Shown one piece after another: positions 24,527-33,528 of a stretch of 64,000 bases of DNA (the first letter of the stretch is position 1; each line of letters opens with the position of its first letter). A program made the position numbers and the translations under genes. Location: positions 345,542-409,541 of the forward strand of contig MNCI01029492.1 in NCBI GenBank assembly GCA_015680685.1. Reading direction: 5' to 3'. Origin of the DNA: Gnetum montanum. Its lineage: Eukaryota; Streptophyta; Gnetopsida; Gnetales; Gnetaceae. The notes under the pieces are model-generated. The model saw only the letters and a list, made by a program, of their open reading frames with translations, ran no database searches and was not told where the DNA came from.

Positions 24527-25540
24527 TCATTCCATGCATATTTGTCTACTCCTTCTAGTAGCTGTACACCACGGGGTGTCTACTACTTCTTGTGTGGTTG
24601 CTACATACAGGCATCTTTGGTTCAAAGTTTCTTGGGCACACCTGTTACATGGAGGCATTTCTTCCATGTCATCACCTAATGAATCACTGTATGTGATGCA
24701 TGGAACTTTCCTCTTCTCGATATTTCCACATATGTTTATCTTAGAGATCTCTAAGGAAAGATCGCAGATCCTAAGGCATGCATCTACTGTGCTTAGCCAT
24801 GCCCTTTCCATTATAATTGGGAACTCCCCTTCGTTGTTATTAACTTCAATCACCAGGAAATCAGCTGGGTAAGACCAACCACACACAGTGGTAATGATGT
24901 CCTTCACCAATCCCAAGGGAATGGTGATGGGTTGGTCTACTAGCTCTAGTTGAATGTTGCTCTTCTTCCGTTGGGGCAGGTTCCAGGTGTGATACATCTC
25001 TCGTGAAATTAAGTTGACTCTGGAACCTGAGTCAAGAAGAGCCCTATGTGGTTCATTTCTAGTGATCTGCAAATAGATTAAGGGACTCCCAAGGTCAGTT
25101 AGTTTCCTAGGAAGGTGGCCCACCTTGATCCAGTTAGTTATGGTATGCGTTAACATAACTGTATGCGTTACGCTCTGATTTTGGATGAAAGGGTGCTCTG
25201 AAGTGTTAGATGGTGGAGGAGTGTACATGGCCCCAACCGCTTGTTGTTGTGAGAGTTTTTCTGGGCTTTTGATTCTGAAGTAAGAACCTTTCTTTTTATA
25301 GTTATCAGAACCAATAGAAATTTGGATATTTACAGCTCTTGTAGCGTGACATTGCTGCGGTTGAGAAGGAAGTTCCCCTTGCATTGTTGGAGCATGAGGT
25401 GTTATGGGAACTACTTGTGGTGGAAGAGGTGCGGATGGATTAGGAGGATGGTGTGGGTATGGAGTGTCTCCTGAAGGAGAGGGAGTCCTTCTGAAGTACT
25501 CCTGAACTTGGTAGTGATGGTTGGAGGTTGTGTGACTCAT
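24527..25540 (-). pseudogene. pro: Protease ORF of element F (337 codons open)
   Basis: An open frame without stops. The first third is Pro/Gln/His-rich and is the end of the gag-type tail. The protease core follows: LLDSGSRVNLISREMYHTW (catalytic DSG), then LELVDQPITIPLGLVKDI, GWSYPADFLVIEV, FPIIMERAWLSTVDA and LSLEISK. This fits the aspartic proteases of plant Ty3/gypsy elements, which cleave Gag and Pol. The tail has CITYSDSLGDD and RCLYVATTQEVVDTP. The true start was probably upstream: gag and this ORF were one frame, broken by a one-base loss near 25730 and by at least two CAG-to-TAG changes. It is the only copy here with an intact DSG. Confidence 0.8.
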
Positions 25541-27546
25541 AGAGTCACTTGGAGAAATCGACTGCTACACATAATATCCATAAGGGTCAGGCTTCCAGTA
25601 AGGGTACTGATGTTTCGGTGATGGCATCCCCCATGACTGTGGGTATTGCCACTGCCGATGCTGTCCGATGGGCTATGGTGGAGTTCCACTTGCATAATAC
25701 ATTAGTGGTTGGTGGAACTACCTTGGGTTACCTTGTGGATAAGGTAACCTTCAGGTGTTTGCCATTGGTTGAGTCTTGGATTAAGTGCATACACCCCAGA
25801 CTCTTGTAGATGTGAGATGATGGGGCAACATCCCTTAGGATAGTCATAATGGCAAATCTCACATCCACCATCATCGTCTGTGTCAGAATCCTCAGCCACA
25901 TCGAAGTTAGTGATTTTTCCCTTACCCTTGTTATATTCAAGGCCTAAATCTCTCCACTTTTTCTTACCTTTGCCACTACTTTGTTCAACCTTAGACTCTT
26001 CTACAATTTTTAAGATAGTTTCAATTTTAGAGTCTAAGGAACTCCATACATCATCTACCTTAGCTGCTATTTTGGTTATGAGTTTTTGAAGCGACAAGGT
26101 CTTTCTGTTCACCAACTCTTCGAGTGGTGACTCATCCTCTTCATCACAAAATTTCACTCCCTTCTTTCGAAGGGAGGGATCATGGTTATACTCTTCTGCA
26201 CTTTCCCTTTTGTGTAGCTCACCCTCTTCTTTTGCTACTTGCTCCAACAAGCTACGTACTTCATGGGTTCTAAGTTGTGAAAGTCTCCCTTGGGCATAAG
26301 TTCCAAGGGCTCTTCTAGTTTCATGCCTTAGCCCATCCACGATGTGGCGAAGTTGATCTTGCTGAGTGTACCCATGGCCTGGGCAACGATGTAACAATGT
26401 GTAATAGCGGGCCATGGTAGCATCCAAGGGTTCGTGTATACCTTGTTTCCAGCCTTGGATCTGCTTGCGCAAATTGGACACTCTAGAGTATGTTTGATAC
26501 TTTTCATTGAATAGTTCTAGAATCGTACTCCACCTCCTAATGGTTTCTGATTCTAAGGACCGGTACCAGCTCTCTACTTCTTTGGTGAGTGTCCTTGGGA
26601 ACAACTTAAGTTTTTGCCACTCATTTTCTATATTTTGCAAGGCACAGGCATTGTGGAATGCTCGTAAATGATTTTGCAGATTAGCACTGTATCCCCCTTC
26701 AAATCGTGGGATGTTATTCATGTCTAAATGCTTGATCTGGATTTCCTTTAAATGCTTTGTGGGAATCCTAACTACCTCCATTATGTCAAGCATACTTTGG
26801 GTTGTGAGTAGGGGCTCGTCATGATCGTCTCTTTCATGACGCCTGAGATTTCTACGTTGTTCCCTACTCTCCCTACGTCCTTGCCCTTGTCCTCTCTCTT
26901 GACTTTCCTGTCGAGGTCTTTCTTCTTTCTTACTTTTATCCTCACCTTTATGTTCATGGTGGCTGCCCCCAGATGTGGAAGGAGAGGATGAGTGATGGGA
27001 TGAAGGAGAAGAAGAAGGGAAACCATCGCCATGACGATGTTTCTTGCCTTCTCTTCGGCTGCTACGGCCCCGATCATGGTGACGATCTAAGTGCCTGTCC
27101 TTAGCANNNNNNNNNNNNNNNNNNNNNNNNNNNNNNNNNNNNNNNNNNNNNNNNNNNNNNNNNNNNNNNNNNNNNNNNNNNNNNNNNNNNNNNNNNNNNN
27201 NNNNNNNNNNNNNNNNNNNNNNNNNNNNNNNNNNNNNNNNNNNNNNNNNNNNNNNNNNNNNNNNNNCAACATATAGCTCGATCATGCCTATCTGTGCCAA
27301 GGCACAGAAAAGCATGTGAGAGATTGATCGATCTGGGGGCAACACAATGTTACCTTGCAAATCTCTCCATCGTAGCTATTCGTCCTGATGGAGAATAAAA
27401 GTAAAATTAGAAATATACTCATCGAGATGAGTATATGTCATCTTATATTGTTTAGGACTTGGCTGATTTTGGTTATGTGTTTTATGTTGCCGACTATCTC
27501 ATGTGTGATCCTTAGGTGGTGAGTTGCTCTTATGAGAAGAAGGCAT
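25541..27546 (-). pseudogene. gag: Gag of element F (552 codons open after an early amber stop)
   Basis: Conserved start MPSSHKSN at 27546, with an early TGA, then EYISNFTFILHQDE and an amber stop. From MQGNIVLPPDRS (27360) the frame stays open to 25702. In order come the N-terminal part (with a 160-base gap), a basic Arg/Ser/Glu-rich region, and the retrotransposon gag core (IPRFEGGYSANLQNHLRAFH, KLFPRTLTKEVESWY, LELFNEKYQTYSRVSNLRK, GHGYTQQDQLRHIVDGL). A Glu-rich coil and the zinc-knuckle-like CEICHYDYPKGCC follow. The frame ends in TQGSSTNH because one base of the expected AAAGG is missing; the next 160 bases belong to the same protein in another frame. It builds the particle and binds RNA. 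Nearly intact. Confidence 0.85.
27107..27266. other. Assembly gap of 160 N
   Basis: Unresolved bases inside the gag N-terminal region of element F. The frame is open on both sides, and 160 is not a multiple of three, so the true length probably differs. Confidence 1.
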
Positions 27547-27669
27547 TTTTATCGATGTGCTAATTCACCGTTATATAATTTTTCTCTTTTGATTAACCCA
27601 AAGGTTCGTTAAGGCTCACAACGATGTGAGTGATATCCCTTATGTTCTATTCAGCACACAAACACTTAG

Positions 27670-27687
27670 TCCCCAGCAACGGTGCCA
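27670..27687 (-). promoter_or_regulatory. Primer-binding site of element F
   Basis: The minus strand reads TGGCACCGTTGCTGGGGA, one base from the LTR. It differs at two positions from the tRNA-Asp complement, which gives strong support for tRNA-Asp priming in this superfamily. Confidence 0.85.
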
Positions 27688-27688
27688 A

Positions 27689-28653
27689 TGATGAGTGGTG
27701 AGGTACCCCTACACTCAACCATACGAAATGAGCATAGCATGTGCAATCCGGTCGAACTCTGTAAACTAAATGCCTAAACGCCTCATGGAACACTTGGGGT
27801 TAATCATTCATTGTCTTTCCAGACTTACTTATTGTTGTCATAGTGTATGGTTAAGTAAGTCTGAGGTATATGATTTTTATGGTCTTTTATGGTTTTATAT
27901 CTTCTGTGCTAAGAGCAAAGGGTTGAGAAACTAGCTAACTCTAACTAAGGACTAAGTCTAAATTAACTAGCGTCAGCATCCGTTCCCACTTACCATACAC
28001 ACCCTGAACTATGCAACTGTGGCTACCAAACGCTAATCATTACTGGGATTACCACACGTAACGCACGTGCTTGAAGTTGTCGTACTGAGGCACTTAACTA
28101 GCCTAAACGTGATGAGCAGCCGATTCCTTGACTAGCCATACACATCCGTAGATGCTTGTAATCAAGTCGTACTCATCCCGCGTTCTAGGAGACAAGGGTG
28201 AGAGAGACTAATCACGATGAGTAGCCGATTCTTTGATTAGCCATACACATTCGTCAATGCTCGTAATCAAGTCATACTCATGCCATGCTAATGCATGTAA
28301 TAAATAACAGGTAATAAATAACATGTAATAGAACCTATTCCATGCATTGCAAGGTTTATCCACAAAGCTCGTCTTTATTGCTATACACAACTTGTGTTCA
28401 GGTACAAAGTTGCTCGAATAAAGATCCGTTCACTTGGGGACTCCTACCGCAAGCACATAGAAAATATTCTATCTCTGGAGTGATCAAACTGCCAGAGCTT
28501 TGCTACTTCTAGCCTAGGATGAGAAATGAGGGGAGTGCCGCATCTTATTTATAGATTTGGCGATGGACCGCGATATCATGTACGCGATATCGCAGGGGAC
28601 GACGTGATATCACGTACACGATATCACGGTGCATGCGATATCACGCCTCATCA
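27689..28653 (-). repeat. 5' LTR of element F, with internal duplication
   Basis: 965 bp, TGATGAG to CTCATCA. Relative to the 3' LTR it carries an extra segment of about 110 bp: the stretch starting GAGCAGCCGATTCC (about 28113) recurs in diverged form at about 28220 as GAGTAGCCGATTCT. A shorter duplication of AATAAATAACA follows near 28297-28325. The U3 palindrome array is at 28567-28653, followed by the AGTGG duplication. Confidence 0.9.
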
Positions 28654-28658
28654 AGTGG

Positions 28659-28781
28659 GAAGACAATGAATTGCGATTAAGACATAACGATCTAGATGCC
28701 ACAACTAGTCCCATCCATAGAATTTGACCAGATCATGCGTGAATGCTTGTGATTCGTATGGTTGGGCGTAAGGGGTACCCA
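28659..28781 (+). repeat. 3' LTR of element E, right part
   Basis: Continues the LTR cut at 21503 and matches 13010-13120. It stops at GGGGTACCC, whereas the 5' copy continues for another dozen bases to TCATCA. After 28781 the text is B gag on the minus strand. Confidence 0.75.
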
Positions 28782-30517
28782 TTGGTCATGACTTTCTTTT
28801 CCAAAGGCTTTATTTATTCTCTCTTTCATAATCCTTAATGATGTTGTAAATATTTCATCAATTGAGTCCCACATTTTCTCTACCTTTTCCGTGATGTCAG
28901 TTACAAATTTCAAAATTAGTAGAGCCTTCTTCTGAATTACCTAATCCAAGGTTTATTTCTCTTGGGTATCATAAACTCTTGCATCTCTTTTCCTAATAGA
29001 TGTATCTATATTATATTCTTTTGCTAATTCTCTCTTTCTTAACTCACCTTCCTCCTTTTCCACTTGATCAATTAGTCTCTATATATGATGGGTAAACATT
29101 TTTGACAATCGTCCTTGGGTATAAACCCCAAGGGTCTCTCTAATCTTGTTTCGTAACCAATGTACCTTAGTTGTTCTCATTGTGAGATATCATGGCTTGG
29201 GCATCTATGCAATAGTGAATAATACCTACCCATTACTGCATTAAGGGATTTGTTTTTGCAAATTAGACACTCATGAATAAGTTTGGTATTTATCATTGAA
29301 GAGCTCTAGCATGGTGCTCCATCTTTTAATTGATTCTGGTTCAAGGGATCTATACCAACTCTTAGCTTCTTCAACAAATGTTTGTGGTAACAAATTTAAT
29401 TTCTATCAATCACTTTTAATATTTTATAGGGCACCAGCATCATGGAATGCTTGAAAGTGGTGTTGAGGATCAACATTATAACCACCCTCAAATCTGGGCA
29501 TGTTATTCATATCTAGTTGTTTGATATGACTATCCCTAACATGCTTGGTTGAAATATAAATGACTTCCCTAATTTTGATCATGCTGCAAGTAGCCAATAA
29601 GGGTTTATCATTGTAATTAGGTTCATTGGCTCTATAGTAGTGATACCCCCTTTGGTGCTCATGTCTTTCTTGGTCTTTTCTCCTATCCCTGTATCTCCTT
29701 CATTCATAATCTTCATCTTCCTCATTCGAATGTCTCAAGTGATAGTCATGGCGATCATGAATTCTTCTCTCCTCCGTATCATGGCCTTGGTGCCTTAGCC
29801 TTCTCCTATCAAAGTCCACTAACGATCATAAAGATGAGGATGAGGCAGTAGGAGAATAGTGCTAGCTTGTCCTCCTTTTATGACTCTAATATTCTTCTCT
29901 ATAGGATCCAGTAGAAACTCTTAGCCTTGAGTCCTGGTTATACTTTGAGTCAGTTGTCTCCCTCTTAGGTGTCTTTGTTAGTGTGAAATGTAGTTGAACT
30001 TTAATAGGTTCCTCTAATCGGATGATAAGTATTTGTAACTGGACTTCATGATTTTAGTGGACTTGCTCAGTGATGAATGCATCACCATCAAGATCTTCTA
30101 AGACAATAGAAGAGTTCACTTTCTTTCCTTTGTTAAGGACATGGTTAATTTCCATGGCAACATCTCTCTTTACTTGCTCCTTAGCGGGCTGATTAGGTCA
30201 TGTCATGTGTTTGATCACATGATACCCATTAAGTGCCTTAGATTTATGCCCCTTAGAGCTATCTAAAGCATGATGGGTGTTGAGCACTCTAGACGTAGAA
30301 TAATGTTACCTTGAGGATCTCTCAACCTTAGTTGCCCATCTTGGTAAAAGATGAAAGTAAAATTAGGATAATAAGAATCATGATGAGCATATGAGATCCT
30401 TGCTTACATTGGCATAGTTCATTCTTCTTCATCACTAATTCTGTCATTGCCCCTTTTTGTCTCTTTGGAAGGTGATGATGTATCTTTGTTTGAAGCCAAG
30501 TTGTTATTTTTAGACAT
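28782..30517 (-). pseudogene. gag: Gag N-terminal and core part of element B
   Basis: Starts MSKNNNLASNKDTSS at 30517 and proceeds through the FTFIFYQDGQLRLRDPQGNI block, the only copy of this block without a stop in it. A Ser/Arg-rich region follows. The gag core (about 29600-29100) has MNNMPRFEGGYNVDPQHHF-like and LPQTFVEEAKSWYRSL-like readings, with coil after that. It ends in NKAFGKESHDQ where E is inserted and resumes at 12287. Stops and small indels are frequent. Confidence 0.8.
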
Positions 30518-30627
30518 TTAGTCAAGTGTGCTTAATTTTTTGGAATTATTAGAAGATTATGAATTTTAACTTTGGGTTCTTGATACAACAAACTTTAGAA
30601 AATTAATTACTTAACATACATTGAAAA

Positions 30628-30647
30628 GTCCTTGGAAATGGCACCAA
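30628..30647 (-). promoter_or_regulatory. Primer-binding site of element B
   Basis: The minus strand reads TTGGTGCCATTTCCAAGGAC next to the LTR, a decayed tRNA-Asp complement (TGGCGCCGTTGCCGGGGA). Confidence 0.65.
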
Positions 30648-31523
30648 TGATGAGTGGTGGAGAAATCCAACACCCAACCATACAAGTCACAGGCATTCAT
30701 ACATGACTAGATCGTAATTCATGGATGAGGCAATGTTCATATGCTAGTAATTGGTTTAACTTCATGACTGTTGTCTTCCCATGTGGATGTAGTGAAGTCT
30801 ATGTGTATCGTTTAGGTCATCGTGAGGTATATGATATCTGATGTTGTTTGGTCATACTTGCTTCTAGCAAACATTTTGAAATGAAAATGGTTTATAATCC
30901 TAAGTTTAAGTAATTGTAAAAAAGTAAATCTATCTTAGCCTAATGTGATGGATATATGGTCCTAGCCTACTATACACACCTTGGACTCATGTAGTCATCA
31001 CTAGGATTACCAAGTGATATTACTACTGAGAAAATCAAGTAATGCCACTATTGGATTACTAGATAACTACACTTAGCATTCAAAACCAGTCATATCCATA
31101 CCACTTATTTTCAACATGTAAAATAAAATGCTTGTCAAGTAAATGATTAACTAGGAAAATGGGAAAAGTTATTCTTAGTAGACATAAGAAAACTAAGTGA
31201 ATGTTGCAATGATGATAAGAAATCTTGATTTTTATTGTCAGTCATGAACTATGTCCAAGTACAATTCACTTGAATATAGACATTGTACAATCGCTCAACA
31301 CCACACTACAGGCATACACTCTATTTCTAACTACGGAATGAAACTATAAGAGTTCTACTACTAGTGGAATGAAAACTTCTTGTGGATCATACGCCTAAGT
31401 GATATATTTATAGGCTACATACATCCTATGATATTGGATCTACAATGATGTAGATTTTGCTCTAATATCGAATAAATGACATCATAGTTATGATATTGTT
31501 AAGGACTAAAATTAACTCTATTA
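30648..31523 (-). repeat. 5' LTR of element B
   Basis: 876 bp, paired with 5042-5895. Starts TGATGAG; the outer end is mutated to TCTATTA. The target duplication ATAAT follows at 31524-31528. Confidence 0.85.
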
Positions 31524-31528
31524 ATAAT
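31524..31528. other. Target-site duplication of element B, right copy
   Basis: ATAAT, identical to 5037-5041. With one copy removed, the gag reading of A becomes collinear with that of the other elements. Confidence 0.85.
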
Positions 31529-32419
31529 CTTCAAGTTCATGAGCTCTATTATAGTGGTAGTCCCTTCGATGCTCATAACACACTCTCTCTTCATATCTAA
31601 CCCTTTCTCTTCTTCTCTCATGGTCATTTTCTTCTTTATTAGGATGTCTTCTATGATGCTCATATTTCTCATCATCCCTTTGTTTCTCTTCATCATGATC
31701 CCTCATTTTTCTTTCTTTCTTATTAGAATCTCTAGAAGAATGTAAGGAGGAAGAGGAAGATGTTAGAGAATGATGTTAGCTAGTTCTCCTTCTATGACTC
31801 CTTGATTCATCCTTTTTGATTCAATGGAGGTTTTAGGCCTTAAGTTCCTTCTAAGTTTGGAGTCTTTCTTATCTTCTCTGGGTGGTTTTGTAAGAGCTAA
31901 ATGTAATTGTATCTTGATAGGATCTTTGATACAGAATGATTGGTGTTTGAGATTGAGATCCATGGGTTTGATAGAATTTCTCCATATGGAACATAACAAT
32001 GCCTCTTTCCTCTAGGAAAATCATTTGAGATACTTTTTTCCCTTGTCAAGCTCATGCCTTATTTTCATAGCAACATTCATTCTTATGTGAGCTTTTGTTG
32101 GTTGGTATGGCCTGGTCATGTGCTTTGTGATGTGGTATCCTTCTTGCATGTGACTCAAGTTTGACATTATGAGAGTTTCTTATAGCCTTGATGGTATAGA
32201 ATGTTCTAGAGACAAGATAATGTTACCCTATAAATCTCTCCATCTTAGTTGTTCATGCTAGTGGAAGAAAAATGTAATGTCAAGATAGTATGGATCAGTA
32301 TTAGCATAGGAGATTCTAGGTTGCATAGGCACACTCTATTCTTCTTCATTATATTCCTTGTCATGACTCTTATTAAATTCATTAGCAGGTTGTGATTTCT
32401 CCTTATTTGTAGAAGCCAT
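31529..32419 (-). pseudogene. gag: Gag N-terminal part of element A
   Basis: Starts MASTNKEKSQPA at 32419. The conserved block reads FFFH, stop, HEQLRWRDL, so the stop is at the first Gln of the QDEQ window. Downstream is a region rich in Arg, Glu, Asp and His (about 31500-31710) typical of the linker before the gag core. It is cut by B at 31528 and resumes at 5036. Stops and frameshifts are present. Confidence 0.75.
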
Positions 32420-32542
32420 ATTAAATGTTTAACACCTTAAGTGTGTGCTTTAGAAAAATTATTTTAAGTGTGAAGAATGTACTTGATGACTCTTAACACA
32501 AAAAACTTTGTAAAATCAACTAATTAGCAAACATTAACACAT

Positions 32543-32559
32543 CTCTAGCAACGGTGCTA
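32543..32559 (-). promoter_or_regulatory. Primer-binding site of element A
   Basis: The minus strand reads TAGCACCGTTGCTAGAG after the LTR, close to the F site and therefore tRNA-Asp-like. Confidence 0.7.
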
Positions 32560-32560
32560 A

Positions 32561-33528
32561 TGGTGAGTAGTTGGGTATTCCAACATTCCACCATACAAGT
32601 CACAAGTGTTCATATGCAACTTGATTGTAATCGATGGATGACCAATGTAAATCCACTAGTAATTAGGTTTAGTTTGTGATCATTGTCTTATCACTTTATG
32701 TTAGTGAAGTTCAAGTTGTATGGTTTAACTTTGTAATCCGATCAAATTCCATGGACCTATAGTTATCTAGTACACTAGTTTCTCTAGGAAGTGAAATGAC
32801 ATTGAGAACGTTCATTGTCTTCCCAACTACAATTGTGAGGCTTAAGGGCATAGTTTAAGTGTAATTGAGGTATATGAATTTTTGTTGTTTTATATTTTAT
32901 GAATGTAATTTCCTACAATAAGAATAAGGGTAGAGTATATGGAAAACTAATGTCTATTTCCTAGCTAGCCTAACACAAGTAACTGCCCCACTTTCCTAGA
33001 CACATCTTGAACACATATAGCACTGTTGGGCTACCAAACATTAAGTGTTGCTGGGTTACCAAGTATTATATGAATGCTCGAAGTGGTTGTACTTACATTT
33101 ATTAACTACTAGAAATAAATTGCTTAATTCAAATGCAGTAAAATAAAGAGTGAGAAAGTAAAATGCATTAAAGGAAATATTAATCTATTCTCAGTGTTGT
33201 AAGGATTATCAAAAGAGTTTGTTTTATTCCTATCACATTGCTACACTTAGGTACATTAATGCTTGAACAAAAAACCATACACACTTTAGACTCCTTCTAT
33301 TGGCACTCAGAAAATATTCCAACTCTAAGGAAAAGAAACTACAAGAGCTTTACTACTCTGACTAAGAATTACTAAAAACTAATCCAAAATAGGAGCCCAA
33401 GCATAGTATTTATAAACAAAGGGTAGATGCTTTGATGTTGCTTACACGACATCACGTCAAGACCCCAACGTCATAGCTGCAACATTGCGTACATGACATT
33501 GAGGCCAACACAAAATGGTGGTTCATCA
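32561..33528 (-). repeat. Chimeric LTR shared by elements A and C
   Basis: Right of about 32738 it matches the C LTR (41970-42849) closely. Left of that it matches the B-type LTR start (TGGTGAGTAGTTGG, ACCATACAAGTCACA). To its left is a PBS (A) and to its right a polypurine tract (C), so one LTR serves two elements. It is longer than the C LTR (968 against 880 bp), which fits a join at non-equivalent positions. Confidence 0.75.

Larger units (their letters stand above)
21504..28653 (-). mobile_element. Element F: gag-protease-only LTR retrotransposon
   Basis: A complete short element of 7150 bp (including a 160-bp gap): LTRs 21504-22396 and 27689-28653, PBS, gag, protease, spacer and polypurine tract. 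A perfect AGTGG duplication flanks it. After the protease tail the reading goes straight into the 3' spacer; RT, RNase H, IN and ORFx are all missing. The layout resembles the TR-GAG class of non-autonomous plant elements, with a protease in addition. It is the innermost element of the nest and has the best preserved coding sequence. Confidence 0.9.
12288..28781 (+). mobile_element. Element E: plus-strand non-autonomous LTR element with gag and ORFx; host of F
   Basis: Order: 5' LTR 12288-13132, PBS 13134-13151, gag 13258 to about 15690, spacer, ORFx 17855-20563, polypurine tract, 3' LTR 20751-21503 continued at 28659-28781. About 9.3 kb without F. It lies in the gag of B. The right LTR lacks its last dozen bases or so, and I find no clean target duplication (CTTGC on the left against ATTGG on the right). 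Protease core, RT and IN are absent. Confidence 0.8.
5042..31523 (-). mobile_element. Element B: non-autonomous LTR element with gag, PR and ORFx; host of E
   Basis: Minus-strand order: 5' LTR 31523-30648, PBS, gag 30517-28782 continued at 12287-11481, protease 11480-10562, spacer, ORFx 8860-6083, polypurine tract, 3' LTR 5895-5042. Without E its length is about 9.99 kb. No RT, RNase H or IN reading is found between the protease and the spacer, so mobilisation would have needed enzymes from a relative such as C. It is flanked by a perfect ATAAT duplication. Confidence 0.85.
1970..32560 (-). mobile_element. Element A: LTR retrotransposon, split by D and B
   Basis: Pieces in minus-strand order are the chimeric LTR shared with C (33528-32561), PBS, gag N-terminal part (32419-31524), then after the insertion of B the gag C-terminal part (5036 downwards), protease, and RT up to 1970, where D is inserted. 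Gag reading on both sides of B is collinear with the intact gag region of B itself. Whether A also had integrase cannot be seen, because it would lie beyond D and outside the window. Confidence 0.8.

Noticed and set aside
24489-24872. Plus-strand ORF of 127 codons opposite the protease of F
   Set aside because: It is the reverse shadow of the conserved protease frame and has no family motif.
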